Source: Abditibacteriota bacterium | GTDB taxonomy: Bacteria > Armatimonadota > UBA5829 | Assembly (NCBI GenBank): GCA_017959625.1 | Contig: JAGDAG010000160.1 | Location: 1-8,308, forward strand | Length of the DNA: 8,308 bases | Reading direction: 5' to 3' | In this document: piece after piece, positions 1 to 5,739 of the stretch | How positions within the stretch are numbered: the first letter of the stretch is position 1 | Layout of the letters: every line of letters begins with the position of its first letter | The notes under the pieces: generated by a model | Database searches by the model: none | Seen by the model: the letters and a program-made list of their open reading frames with translations, nothing else | What the model was told of the DNA's origin: nothing | Program-made: the position numbers and the translations under genes

Positions 1-1390
1 TCTCCGACGCCGACACTGTGTAGGCTATGGGTATCTCCGCCGCCTTTCCGTTGTGCTTGGGGCTCACGTGGTTTATCATGGAGCGGCGGAACAGGTTCAT
101 GCCCGTCTGTATGTCGTCTCCGGTAAAGAACACGCTCATGATCCTGGCGCTGCGCGCTGTTTCCCCGGGCTTCAGATAAGCGTTGAAGGCGTCGCCGAAG
201 CCGGCCTTTACGTTGAGGTTCTCCCCGTCGCAGGTGTAGTCGGCCCGCCAGGTGCCTGTCCAGCCCATGCCGCACACCATGCCGCCGTCGGCCCATTTCA
301 GGCTCCACCAGGGGCTGTAGTCGCCGCCGCTGGAGGCTGTGCCCCCGTGCACCGTGGACACGGTCTCGCCCTTGGGCAGGCGCTCGGCTTTCTGTTTGAA
401 TTCGTCAAAGCTGAAGCGCACGCAGCCGATGGTGCCTCCCGTGCGGCACAGCACCACGTCGGTGAGCTCCTGTTTCTCGTCCTTCACCGGCTCCATGATA
501 AGGCCGGTGGGCAGGGCTTCTTCACCCACGGGAGCGGAGGCGGAGAGCCGCCAGTCCACGTTGAGGGCGTTTATGTCCTTCAGCATCTTGCTCCGCACGT
601 TTCCCGTTCCGGTAAAATACAGGGTCCAGTCCAGGGCCTGGGTGTCGGTATATATATTGACTACCGCCTTCACCGTCAGCCGGTCCCCGGTATAGGTGTA
701 GGTGTTCACCACGTGATCGCCGGGCAGGGCCTCGCTCTTTTTGTCAAGCTTCCAACCGGGCAGCAGCTCGTCGGAGGAAACTCCGCCGTAAACGAAGGAA
801 AAGGGATACCGGTAAACGGCCCGGCTTGCTCCGGCGATCTCGTCCAGATATGCTTCGGTGCCGTCTTCAAAATACACCCGGGCGTTCCCCCAGTCGGTCT
901 GGTCGCAGGTGTGCTCCTTTCCGTGGTCCAGGATCAGCTCCAGGCGTTTTATCCCCGGCAGGGCCGCGTCCACTTTCTTGAAGGTGTTGTCGCCTTTGGC
1001 GTCGCCGGCTGCAACTTCCTTCCCGTCGGCCAGCACCTGCCAGGTGATCTCCGCGGGGGAGCCGTTCATAAGGGAATCTATGCCCACGTGAGAGGTGAAC
1101 CTTACTACGGGCTTGGAAAAATCAAAAAGCACGTGGCTGTCCGCGTGGACCCCCAGTCCGTGCCTGTAGGTCTTCCCCGCAAGGCGTATGGGGTTCTTTC
1201 CGTCCTGCATGCAGTTCACCTTGGTGGTGCCGGGAAAAGTCTCGTTTATAACGGTAAAGGAATGTTCCTTTTCCTCAAGGGTCCCCTGTCCGGAAAACGC
1301 CCTGTCCGCAAACGCAAGGGCGTCGAAGGCAAAAAGGGCGCTGCCGGCAAGCAGCAGCAAAAATACAAATAATACCAGCATGGCTTTCAT
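1..1390 (-). CDS. Secreted NPCBM + GH36/GH27-like glycosidase, N-terminal part (3' end outside window)
   Basis: The first 463 codons are visible and the frame is still open at base 1. Residues 1-21 are a signal peptide with a hydrophobic run (VLFVFLLLLAGSALFA). Residues about 33-180 form an NPCBM carbohydrate-binding domain: HGLGVHADS at 79-86, then VGIDSLMNG, a W-Q-V-L-A-D-G strand, and DQTDWGNARVYFEDG at the end. Residues about 200-430 look like the beta-sandwich that precedes the catalytic barrel in GH36/GH27-type alpha-galactosidases: HGGTASSGGDYSPWWSLKW, then GMGWTGTWRADY near 374-385, then the PGE and NLFRRSM strings. The barrel and its catalytic Asp residues would lie beyond the window, so substrate and activity cannot be confirmed. 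Start ATG at 1390 is preceded by AGGAGA, 14 nt away; a second in-frame ATG at 1381 is further from it. Probable role: hydrolysis of galactosides or similar glycans outside the cytoplasm. NPCBM is confident, the hydrolase family fairly so. Confidence 0.85.
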   Translation of the reverse strand, partial: MKAMLVLFVFLLLLAGSALFAFDALAFADRAFSGQGTLEEKEHSFTVINETFPGTTKVNCMQDGKNPIRLAGKTYRHGLGVHADSHVLFDFSKPVVRFTSHVGIDSLMNGSPAEITWQVLADGKEVAAGDAKGDNTFKKVDAALPGIKRLELILDHGKEHTCDQTDWGNARVYFEDGTEAYLDEIAGASRAVYRYPFSFVYGGVSSDELLPGWKLDKKSEALPGDHVVNTYTYTGDRLTVKAVVNIYTDTQALDWTLYFTGTGNVRSKMLKDINALNVDWRLSASAPVGEEALPTGLIMEPVKDEKQELTDVVLCRTGGTIGCVRFSFDEFKQKAERLPKGETVSTVHGGTASSGGDYSPWWSLKWADGGMVCGMGWTGTWRADYTCDGENLNVKAGFGDAFNAYLKPGETARSARIMSVFFTGDDIQTGMNLFRRSMINHVSPKHNGKAAEIPIAYTVSASE

Positions 1391-1420
1391 TCAGATAAAA
1401 AGATTCTCCTGTTTTTTTAT

Positions 1421-1449
1421 AGTGTAGCACACCCCGGCGCGTTTTTCAA
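1421..1449 (-). promoter_or_regulatory. Sigma70-like promoter of the NPCBM glycosidase gene
   Basis: On the minus strand there is TTGAAA (1449-1444), a 17-nt spacer, then TACACT (1426-1421), preceded by TG as in an extended -10. Transcription would start near 1414, giving a 5' UTR of about 24 nt that contains the AGGAGA ribosome site (1410-1405). The -35 box lies one base from the T-run of the upstream gene's terminator. Confidence 0.6.
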
Positions 1450-1450
1450 C

Positions 1451-1477
1451 AAAAAGACGCCCCGAAGGGCGCCTTTT
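1451..1477 (-). terminator. Intrinsic terminator of the first pilin-like gene
   Basis: Read on the minus strand, the hairpin is AAAAGGCGCCC, loop TTCG, GGGCGTCTTTT: an 11-bp stem with one G-T wobble, closed by the very stable C(UUCG)G tetraloop and running into a T tract. It begins 12 bases after the TAG stop of the gene at 1489-2304. Confidence 0.85.
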
Positions 1478-1488
1478 GCCGGCGGATA

Positions 1489-2304
1489 CTAATATGTCTT
1501 TTCCGTATCCTTGGAACCGAATTCCAGATATCTGTCCTGCTCTTTCTGGCCGTCGATGGTCTCGTTGTATCTGGCGGGCCATTCGTTGTTCCAGCCGTAA
1601 ACGAAAGCCCACTTGGGCTGTCCGCCCGAAGGGGAGAGGCTGTTGTCTTTAGCCATGATCTTGCTGATGGGCATGACGTTGGCGTGCCCGTCGGTGAAGA
1701 CGCAGGTCACCTTGTCCTGAGGGGCCCACAGGTCGCCCTGGTTGCCTTCGGTGACGTATTCCAGATTATGCCAGGGGGCGACTTCGTTCATAATAACGTA
1801 ATCGGCAGGGAACCGCACTGTGTTGAGAGAGATCTCGCTCTTGCCCAGATACCAGTTGTTGTAGGAGATGGAATATCTGGGGCGATAGTCCAGATAGCGC
1901 TTTACCTGGTCGCAGTCGGCGTTTTTGTCCGCCTGGCCGTCGGAAGGGCATACGAACAGGCCGCCGTTCTTGACGTAGGGGGTCATGAGGCCTCTGAAGG
2001 ACCTGTTCTGGATGTATTCCTTATGCAGCTGGCTTCCCGGCCAGGGGTTTGCCCAGGGGCCGTACCAGGCTCTGGGGTCTATGCCCGCGCCGGCGGCTTC
2101 CGCGTAGTTGGAAGAGGGCAGCATGTTGTCCCAGTCGGAACAATACATCTGGAAGGCGGTGCCCAGCTGTTTTGCGTTGCTGAGGCACTGGGTCTGGCGC
2201 GCCTTTTCTCTGGCCTGGGCGAACACAGGGAAGAGGATGGCGGCAAGTATAGCGATGATGGCTATAACTACCAATAATTCAATGAGCGTAAAACCTTTTT
2301 TCAT
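1489..2304 (-). CDS. H-X9-DG/DUF1559-type pilin-like protein (type II/IV pseudopilin fold)
   Basis: A 271-residue protein. Residues 1-28 are a class III prepilin leader: MKKG, then cleavage before F5, TLIE with Glu at mature position 5, then the hydrophobic stretch LLVVIAIIAILAAILFPVF that forms the pilin helix and membrane anchor. AREKARQTQCLSNAKQLG follows, the usual start of the DUF1559 pilin-like family. Near 202-209 is FTDGHANV, the DGH end of the H-X9-DG motif; the residue ten before this Asp is Pro, not His. Cysteines at 40, 55, 119, 131 and 201 could form disulfides outside the cell. Export would need a prepilin peptidase and a type II/IV assembly machine, neither seen here. Start ATG follows AGGAGG by 6 nt. 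It seems to be its own transcription unit. Whether it forms a pseudopilus or a surface-anchored protein cannot be told. Confidence 0.88.
   Translation of the reverse strand: MKKGFTLIELLVVIAIIAILAAILFPVFAQAREKARQTQCLSNAKQLGTAFQMYCSDWDNMLPSSNYAEAAGAGIDPRAWYGPWANPWPGSQLHKEYIQNRSFRGLMTPYVKNGGLFVCPSDGQADKNADCDQVKRYLDYRPRYSISYNNWYLGKSEISLNTVRFPADYVIMNEVAPWHNLEYVTEGNQGDLWAPQDKVTCVFTDGHANVMPISKIMAKDNSLSPSGGQPKWAFVYGWNNEWPARYNETIDGQKEQDRYLEFGSKDTEKTY
2158..2304 (-). repeat. 5' coding cassette shared with the second pilin-like gene, copy A
   Basis: The first 49 codons of this gene match the first 49 codons of the gene at 2573-3262. By my count about 14 of 147 bases differ, roughly 90% identity; in the first 70 bases only 4 differ and all are silent. 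Beyond codon ~60 the two genes diverge. The partner copy is 3116-3262. Confidence 0.75.
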
Positions 2305-2339
2305 GGTATTCCTCCTCGGTTTTTTTTGTTTACACTTAT

Positions 2340-2350
2340 ATTAAAACACA
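2340..2350 (-). promoter_or_regulatory. Candidate extended -10 promoter of the first pilin-like gene
   Basis: On the minus strand TGTG-T-TTTAAT (2350-2340) gives an extended -10 with 5 of 6 matches to TATAAT. The expected start near 2333 gives a leader of about 29 nt. No good -35 box lies 16-18 nt upstream. The same arrangement precedes the second pilin-like gene: TGTGTT, 9 nt, GTGTAAA (here ending at 2329). Confidence 0.45.
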
Positions 2351-2411
2351 GTTTGCGTTTTTTTTATAGGGGTTTCGGACATTTTTTTTGGTAATTTGGC
2401 GCTTGTTTTCT

Positions 2412-2441
2412 CCGTTTGGTAAGCGCATGCTTACCAAACGG
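2412..2441. repeat. Perfect inverted repeat, 13-bp arms around GCAT
   Basis: CCGTTTGGTAAGC, centre GCAT, GCTTACCAAACGG. All 13 pairs match. It lies about 110-135 bp upstream of the first pilin-like gene and runs straight into a G12 tract. It could be a protein-binding palindrome or an RNA/DNA hairpin; no T tract follows it on either strand, so it is not a simple terminator. Confidence 0.8.
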
Positions 2442-2451
2442 GGGGGGGGGG
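2440..2451 (+). repeat. Homopolymer of 12 G
   Basis: Twelve consecutive G on the plus strand (C on the strand coding for the flanking genes), overlapping the last two bases of the palindrome. Such tracts slip during replication and are also prone to sequencing error. It is not inside any supported gene. Confidence 0.9.
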
Positions 2452-2489
2452 TGGAAAAATTGCAGTATTGTGCTGTGTTTTTGTATTTT

Positions 2490-2511
2490 CGGCGCATGGC
2501 GCCGTTTTTTT
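2490..2511 (+). terminator. Hairpin plus T7, terminator-shaped on the plus strand
   Basis: CGGCGC, loop ATG, GCGCCG, then seven T (2505-2511). It fits an intrinsic terminator reading left to right, yet both flanking genes run right to left and no plus-strand gene ends here. Read on the minus strand it is followed by AAAATAC, so it would not act as a standard terminator for the pilin-like gene. Confidence 0.4.
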
Positions 2512-2528
2512 CGCCAAGTCTGTTTTTT

Positions 2529-2563
2529 GCGCGTTTTCCCGCATTTCCGGCGGGAAAACGCGC
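2529..2563. repeat. 14-bp perfect hairpin just after the second pilin-like gene
   Basis: GCGCGTTTTCCCGC, 7-nt loop, GCGGGAAAACGCGC, all 14 pairs matching. It starts 9 bases beyond the TGA stop of the gene at 2573-3262, where a terminator is expected, but the minus strand continues AAAAAACAG instead of a T tract. It may protect the mRNA 3' end or stop transcription by another route. Confidence 0.7.
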
Positions 2564-2572
2564 TTTCGGGGC

Positions 2573-3262
2573 TCAGTTGTTTTTGGGCCAGTGTCCGTCG
2601 ACGCTGATGCCGTTGCCGTTGTAGTATTCGCTCAGGCGGGCAAGTTTGGCGTGGCCGTCGCAGAACACCATCATGGTGTTTTTGGAAAAGCTGTCCACTA
2701 TCTTCTGGTCGTCGTGGAAGCTGGCGGTCTCATACAGAAGCGGGTATTCCGACGGATGGTTGATGTTTTTCATCTTCATGGATTTTGACAGGGGATTGCC
2801 GAAGTCGCCGCGGGTGCCGCAGACCATCAAAAAGTTGTAGCGGTAGGAAGCGATCCTGCTGCCCACGTTCCAGCTGTCCTCTGCGTCTATGGTGTCGGAA
2901 GGGCAGTAAAACATGCTGTCGTTTTTCACGTAGGGCGATATCTGCGCCCTCCAGGAAAAGTTTTTCATCCTGGCGGACTGGGCTTCGTTGTGCACAGCGT
3001 CGTGCCCTTCATACACGCACCATTCGTTGTCGCCTATTATGCACATGCTGCCGTCGTCCTTGACAATGCCCTTGGGGAAGGTCTGGTCCCAGTCGGAAAG
3101 ATACATATTGAAGGCCAGGCCCAGCTGTTTGGCGTTGCTGAGGCACTGGGACTGGCGCGCCTTTTCCATGGCGTTGCTGAACACGGGGAACAGGATGGCG
3201 GCAAGTATAGCGATGATGGCTATGACTACCAATAACTCGATAAGCGTAAAACCTTTTTTCAT
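2573..3262 (-). CDS. Second H-X9-DG/DUF1559-type pilin-like protein
   Basis: A 229-residue paralogue of the protein at 1489-2304. It has the same MKKG|FTLIE prepilin cleavage site and hydrophobic helix (residues 5-28), then EKARQSQCLSNAKQLG. The C-terminal part carries VFCDGHAK at 199-206, the DGH end of the H-X9-DG motif; the residue ten before the Asp is Phe rather than His. Cysteines at 40, 74, 82, 120, 148 and 201; CPSD (120-123) aligns with the same string in the paralogue. An upstream in-frame ATG at 3310 would add 16 residues before the prepilin leader and sits inside the likely promoter. The ATG at 3262 follows AGGGAGG by 5 nt and gives the canonical leader. It is probably exported and anchored as a pseudopilin-like protein. 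Partner and function are unknown. Confidence 0.88.
   Translation of the reverse strand: MKKGFTLIELLVVIAIIAILAAILFPVFSNAMEKARQSQCLSNAKQLGLAFNMYLSDWDQTFPKGIVKDDGSMCIIGDNEWCVYEGHDAVHNEAQSARMKNFSWRAQISPYVKNDSMFYCPSDTIDAEDSWNVGSRIASYRYNFLMVCGTRGDFGNPLSKSMKMKNINHPSEYPLLYETASFHDDQKIVDSFSKNTMMVFCDGHAKLARLSEYYNGNGISVDGHWPKNN
3116..3262 (-). repeat. 5' coding cassette shared with the first pilin-like gene, copy B
   Basis: Partner of 2158-2304. The stretch from the ATG through codon 49 keeps long identical runs, including wobble positions, while the downstream parts share only scattered motifs such as CPSD and DGHA. Confidence 0.75.
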
Positions 3263-3300
3263 GAGATCCTCCCTGATAATATTAAGATCTTTACACCTTA

Positions 3301-3311
3301 ATGATAACACA
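3301..3311 (-). promoter_or_regulatory. Candidate extended -10 promoter of the second pilin-like gene
   Basis: The minus strand reads TGTG-T-TATCAT (3311-3301), an extended -10 with 5 of 6 matches to TATAAT; the hexamer 17 nt upstream, TTCCGT, is a poor -35. The 22-nt block 3290-3311 matches 2329-2350 upstream of the paralogue at 17 positions. Confidence 0.5.
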
Positions 3312-3352
3312 CCCGGGGACGGAACGGAATAGAAAAAAGAGCATAAAGATGT

Positions 3353-3383
3353 AAAAAAAAGCCTTTCGGGCGCCTAAAGGGCC
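3353..3383 (-). terminator. Terminator of the M16-M16-rodA operon
   Basis: On the minus strand GCC(C)TTT pairs with AAAGGC around a loop containing GGCGCC, followed by eight T (3360-3353). The left arm overlaps the last codons and TAG stop of rodA. The stem is short with one bulged C, but position and T8 make the role likely. Confidence 0.65.
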
Positions 3384-4462
3384 AGCATCCGCCGCCGCAT
3401 GGAGATACCTTCCGCAAGGCCTATCTCCGCAAGGAACCCCCACAGGGCCGTGCCGCCGTAGCTTATGAAGGGGAGGGGCACTCCGGTGACGGGCATGATG
3501 CCTATGGTCATCCCTATATTCACTATTATATGGAAGCCCAGTATCCCGCAGACCCCCGCGGCGGCCGCTTTGCCGGTGAAATCCTCCGCCGCCAGCATGA
3601 TGTTGATGAGCCTGCCTATGACCACGCCGTAAAGCAGCAGGATAAAAAGGCAGCCCGCAAAGCCGAATTCCTCGCCGAACACGGTGAAAACAAAATCCGT
3701 GTGCTGTTCGGGAATGAATTCCAGCTCCCGCTGGGTGCCCTTCATATAGCCCTTTCCGAAAAGCTCTCCGGAGCCTATGGCGATGCGGGCCTGCAGCACG
3801 TGGTAGCCGGAGCCCAGGGGATCCGCTTCCGGGTCGAGAAAGGTGAGTACCCTTTCCTTTTGATAATCCTTCAGGACCCCGGGAACGAACCAGGCCGCGG
3901 AAGCCAGGGCGCAGGTGACGAGGAAAAACACGAAAAGCTGCTTCAGGCTGCAGCCGCAGACGAATACCATGGTGAGCCACATGGCGAAAAGGGCCAGGCT
4001 GGTGCCCAGGTCCGGCTGCCTGAAGATAAGGAGCACCGGCACGCTGATATAAACCAGCGATCCGACAAACACCTTCGGGTTCCTGAGGGAGTTTTTTCTG
4101 GAGGAAAGATACACGGCAAGGCAGATGATGAGGGCCGCCTTTGCCAGCTCGGAGGGCTGGAGCTGCAGGAACCCCAGATTGATCCACCGGCGGGCGCCGT
4201 TGATGCGGCTTCCCGCCAAAAGCACCATCAGGAGCAGGGTGAAAGTGACGCCGTATATGCTGCCCGCCAGCTTTGTCAGGATGGGGATGGATATGCTGCT
4301 GACGAACCACGCGATGCCCAGCCCCGTGACAAGATAAAAAACCTGTTTTTTTACGTATTCCGCCCCGGCGGCGCTGTAGATGGCAGCGAGGCCCGAGAGG
4401 GAGAGCAGCAGCACCGCCGACAGAAGGACGCGGTCGAAATAACGGAAATATCTGTAATTCAT
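3374..4462 (-). CDS. rodA: RodA, SEDS-family peptidoglycan glycosyltransferase
   Basis: A 362-residue polytopic inner-membrane protein, close to the usual RodA length. SEDS proteins polymerise lipid II into glycan strands; RodA does so for lateral wall growth with a class B PBP and the MreB elongation machinery. Visible hallmarks: RRWINLGFLQLQPSELAK (91-108), RQPDLGTSL (148-156), DPLGSGYHVLQARIAIGSG (214-232), GTQRELEFIPEQHTDF (242-257) with the probable catalytic Asp256 in the large periplasmic loop, GEEFGF (263-268) and PLPFISYGGTAL (329-340). The DPLGSGY and GTQ...FIPEQHTDF forms point to RodA, not FtsW. Start ATG 4462 overlaps the stop of the upstream M16 gene (ATGA) and follows GGAGGAG; an in-frame ATG at 4519 lies inside that gene and is less likely. 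It is the third gene of the operon, and no PBP2 or mre gene is adjacent in the window. Confidence 0.95.
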   Translation of the reverse strand: MNYRYFRYFDRVLLSAVLLLSLSGLAAIYSAAGAEYVKKQVFYLVTGLGIAWFVSSISIPILTKLAGSIYGVTFTLLLMVLLAGSRINGARRWINLGFLQLQPSELAKAALIICLAVYLSSRKNSLRNPKVFVGSLVYISVPVLLIFRQPDLGTSLALFAMWLTMVFVCGCSLKQLFVFFLVTCALASAAWFVPGVLKDYQKERVLTFLDPEADPLGSGYHVLQARIAIGSGELFGKGYMKGTQRELEFIPEQHTDFVFTVFGEEFGFAGCLFILLLYGVVIGRLINIMLAAEDFTGKAAAAGVCGILGFHIIVNIGMTIGIMPVTGVPLPFISYGGTALWGFLAEIGLAEGISMRRRMLAL

Positions 4463-5739
4463 TTCTCCTCCGGAACGCTCACCGACTCCTGGTAGTTGGT
4501 AAAATATTTGTTTGCGCATCTCATGACGTCCGCCGGCTCCACCTTTCTGAGCTTCTCCGCCTTTTCCCGGAAGCTCTCTCCGAACAAAGCCTCCTCCGCA
4601 GTCTTATGGGTGAGGGCCGCATAATCCTGCCTTTCTATCTCTTCCTGTGTGATGAGGTATTCCACCGCCCGGTCCAGCTCTTCCCGGGATACCGGCTCGG
4701 TCTTCAGGGACTCAGTCAGCCCCAGGATGATATCCCTTGCCTCGTCCGGGGTCCCGATAGCGGTGGAAACGTAGATATAGATGTGGCTCTGCCTCAGAAG
4801 CTGCGGATATCTGCAGCCTGTGTAATAGCCCCAGCCGTGCTTCTGCCGCAGGTCCCGGAAAAGCCTTCCGGCTTTGCCCGCCCCCAGTATGCCGGAGATC
4901 ACCGTCATGGGAGCCCGGTCTTCCTCGTCGTACGCCGGGGCAAGAAAGCCCATCATATAATACGTCTCGCTGTCTGCATGCTGGACTCCCGCGGCCCTTC
5001 TGCTTTTGTCTATGGTCTCGCTGTATTTGTGCAGGCTCCTCCGTTCGGGGCTGGGCAGGGTCCTGAAAAACGAGTTGTCCACGGCCTTTTTCAGCTCCTT
5101 TGCGGTGACGTTCCCCGTTACCGCAAGTATCAGCTGGCGGGGGCAGAAGTTTTCGTTGAAAAACCTGTACAGCTGCTTTGGGGTGGCCTTTTTCACCGCT
5201 CCCGCGCTGCCGAACACGGAGCGCCTGTAGGGGCTGGTGCCGTATATATTGAACCTGAGCCTGTCGTAGGTCTGCTGGAAAGGAGTGTCGGCCTCCCGCA
5301 CCATTCCCGCGAAAGCGTTCTCGCGGTTTTTCTCCAGGGCTTCCGGAGAAAACCTGGGCTCGCAAAGGCACTCGCCGATTATCCTCATGGCCCTGTCCAG
5401 GCTTTTGCGGACCGTGATGAGCCGTATCTCCGTATAGTCCAGGGTGGTGGTGATGTTCATGCTGCCGTTGAGCCTGTAAAAGACTTCTTCCATTTCCGCG
5501 GCGCTTTTGTTTTTTGTCTCGGAAAGCAGCATAGACGCTATAAGGGCCGAGAAGCCCGCGGTGGAATTGCTTTCGTTGGCGGGCCCGGTGCGGGCAAGTA
5601 TGCTGATATAAACGTAATCCGTATCCTCCGCGCGGTTGAGGATCACCTCCGGGAGTATAGTGCCTTTTATATGCTCCGTTTCCAGCGCGAACGCCGGGCA
5701 GCAGAAAAGGAGCAGTATGAAAACGAGGGCCTTTTTCAC
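4459..5739 (-). CDS. Secreted M16-family peptidase homologue lacking the zinc site (non-catalytic partner)
   Basis: A 426-residue protein. Residues 1-18 form a signal peptide (MKKALVFILLLFCCPAFA), so it should act in the periplasm. The fold is M16 (insulinase/processing-peptidase type). Where active members have HxxEH, this one has A65-L-I-A68-S69 within AGFSALIASMLL, so both zinc His and the catalytic Glu are missing. The C-terminal half keeps RLFRDLRQKHGWGYY (292-306), the R/Y-type motif that in two-subunit M16 enzymes is supplied by the non-catalytic chain. This matches known heterodimers such as mitochondrial MPP alpha/beta and bacterial M16B pairs. The start is GTG at 5739, overlapping the TGA of the upstream M16 gene by 4 bp, with GGAG 8 nt before it; its own stop overlaps the rodA ATG by 4 bp. 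It probably pairs with the neighbouring active subunit. Confidence 0.9.
   Translation of the reverse strand: MKKALVFILLLFCCPAFALETEHIKGTILPEVILNRAEDTDYVYISILARTGPANESNSTAGFSALIASMLLSETKNKSAAEMEEVFYRLNGSMNITTTLDYTEIRLITVRKSLDRAMRIIGECLCEPRFSPEALEKNRENAFAGMVREADTPFQQTYDRLRFNIYGTSPYRRSVFGSAGAVKKATPKQLYRFFNENFCPRQLILAVTGNVTAKELKKAVDNSFFRTLPSPERRSLHKYSETIDKSRRAAGVQHADSETYYMMGFLAPAYDEEDRAPMTVISGILGAGKAGRLFRDLRQKHGWGYYTGCRYPQLLRQSHIYIYVSTAIGTPDEARDIILGLTESLKTEPVSREELDRAVEYLITQEEIERQDYAALTHKTAEEALFGESFREKAEKLRKVEPADVMRCANKYFTNYQESVSVPEEK

Larger units (their letters stand above)
2305..2572. other. 268-bp intergenic region rich in inverted repeats and homopolymers
   Basis: This gap lies between the end of the second pilin-like gene and the start of the first. 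I see no gene in it. It holds a candidate promoter (2340-2350), A/T homopolymer runs (T8 at 2320-2327, 2359-2366 and 2382-2389), a 13-bp-arm palindrome (2412-2441), a run of 12 G (2440-2451), a hairpin followed by T7 on the plus strand (2490-2511) and a 14-bp perfect hairpin (2529-2563). Confidence 0.7.

Noticed and set aside
53..1372. Long open frame on the plus strand (439 codons)
   Set aside because: It lies opposite the NPCBM glycosidase, which has a signal peptide, ribosome site, promoter and family motifs. The plus-strand product is low-complexity Gly/Val/His-rich with no recognisable domain.
2412..2441. Terminator for the second pilin-like gene
   Set aside because: On the gene strand the hairpin is followed by GAGAAAACAAG, not T, and it lies over 130 bp after the stop.
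4463..4519. Longer RodA start at 4519
   Set aside because: It would add 19 non-hydrophobic residues from inside the upstream M16 gene. The ATG at 4462 has a good ribosome site and the same overlap style as the other operon junction.
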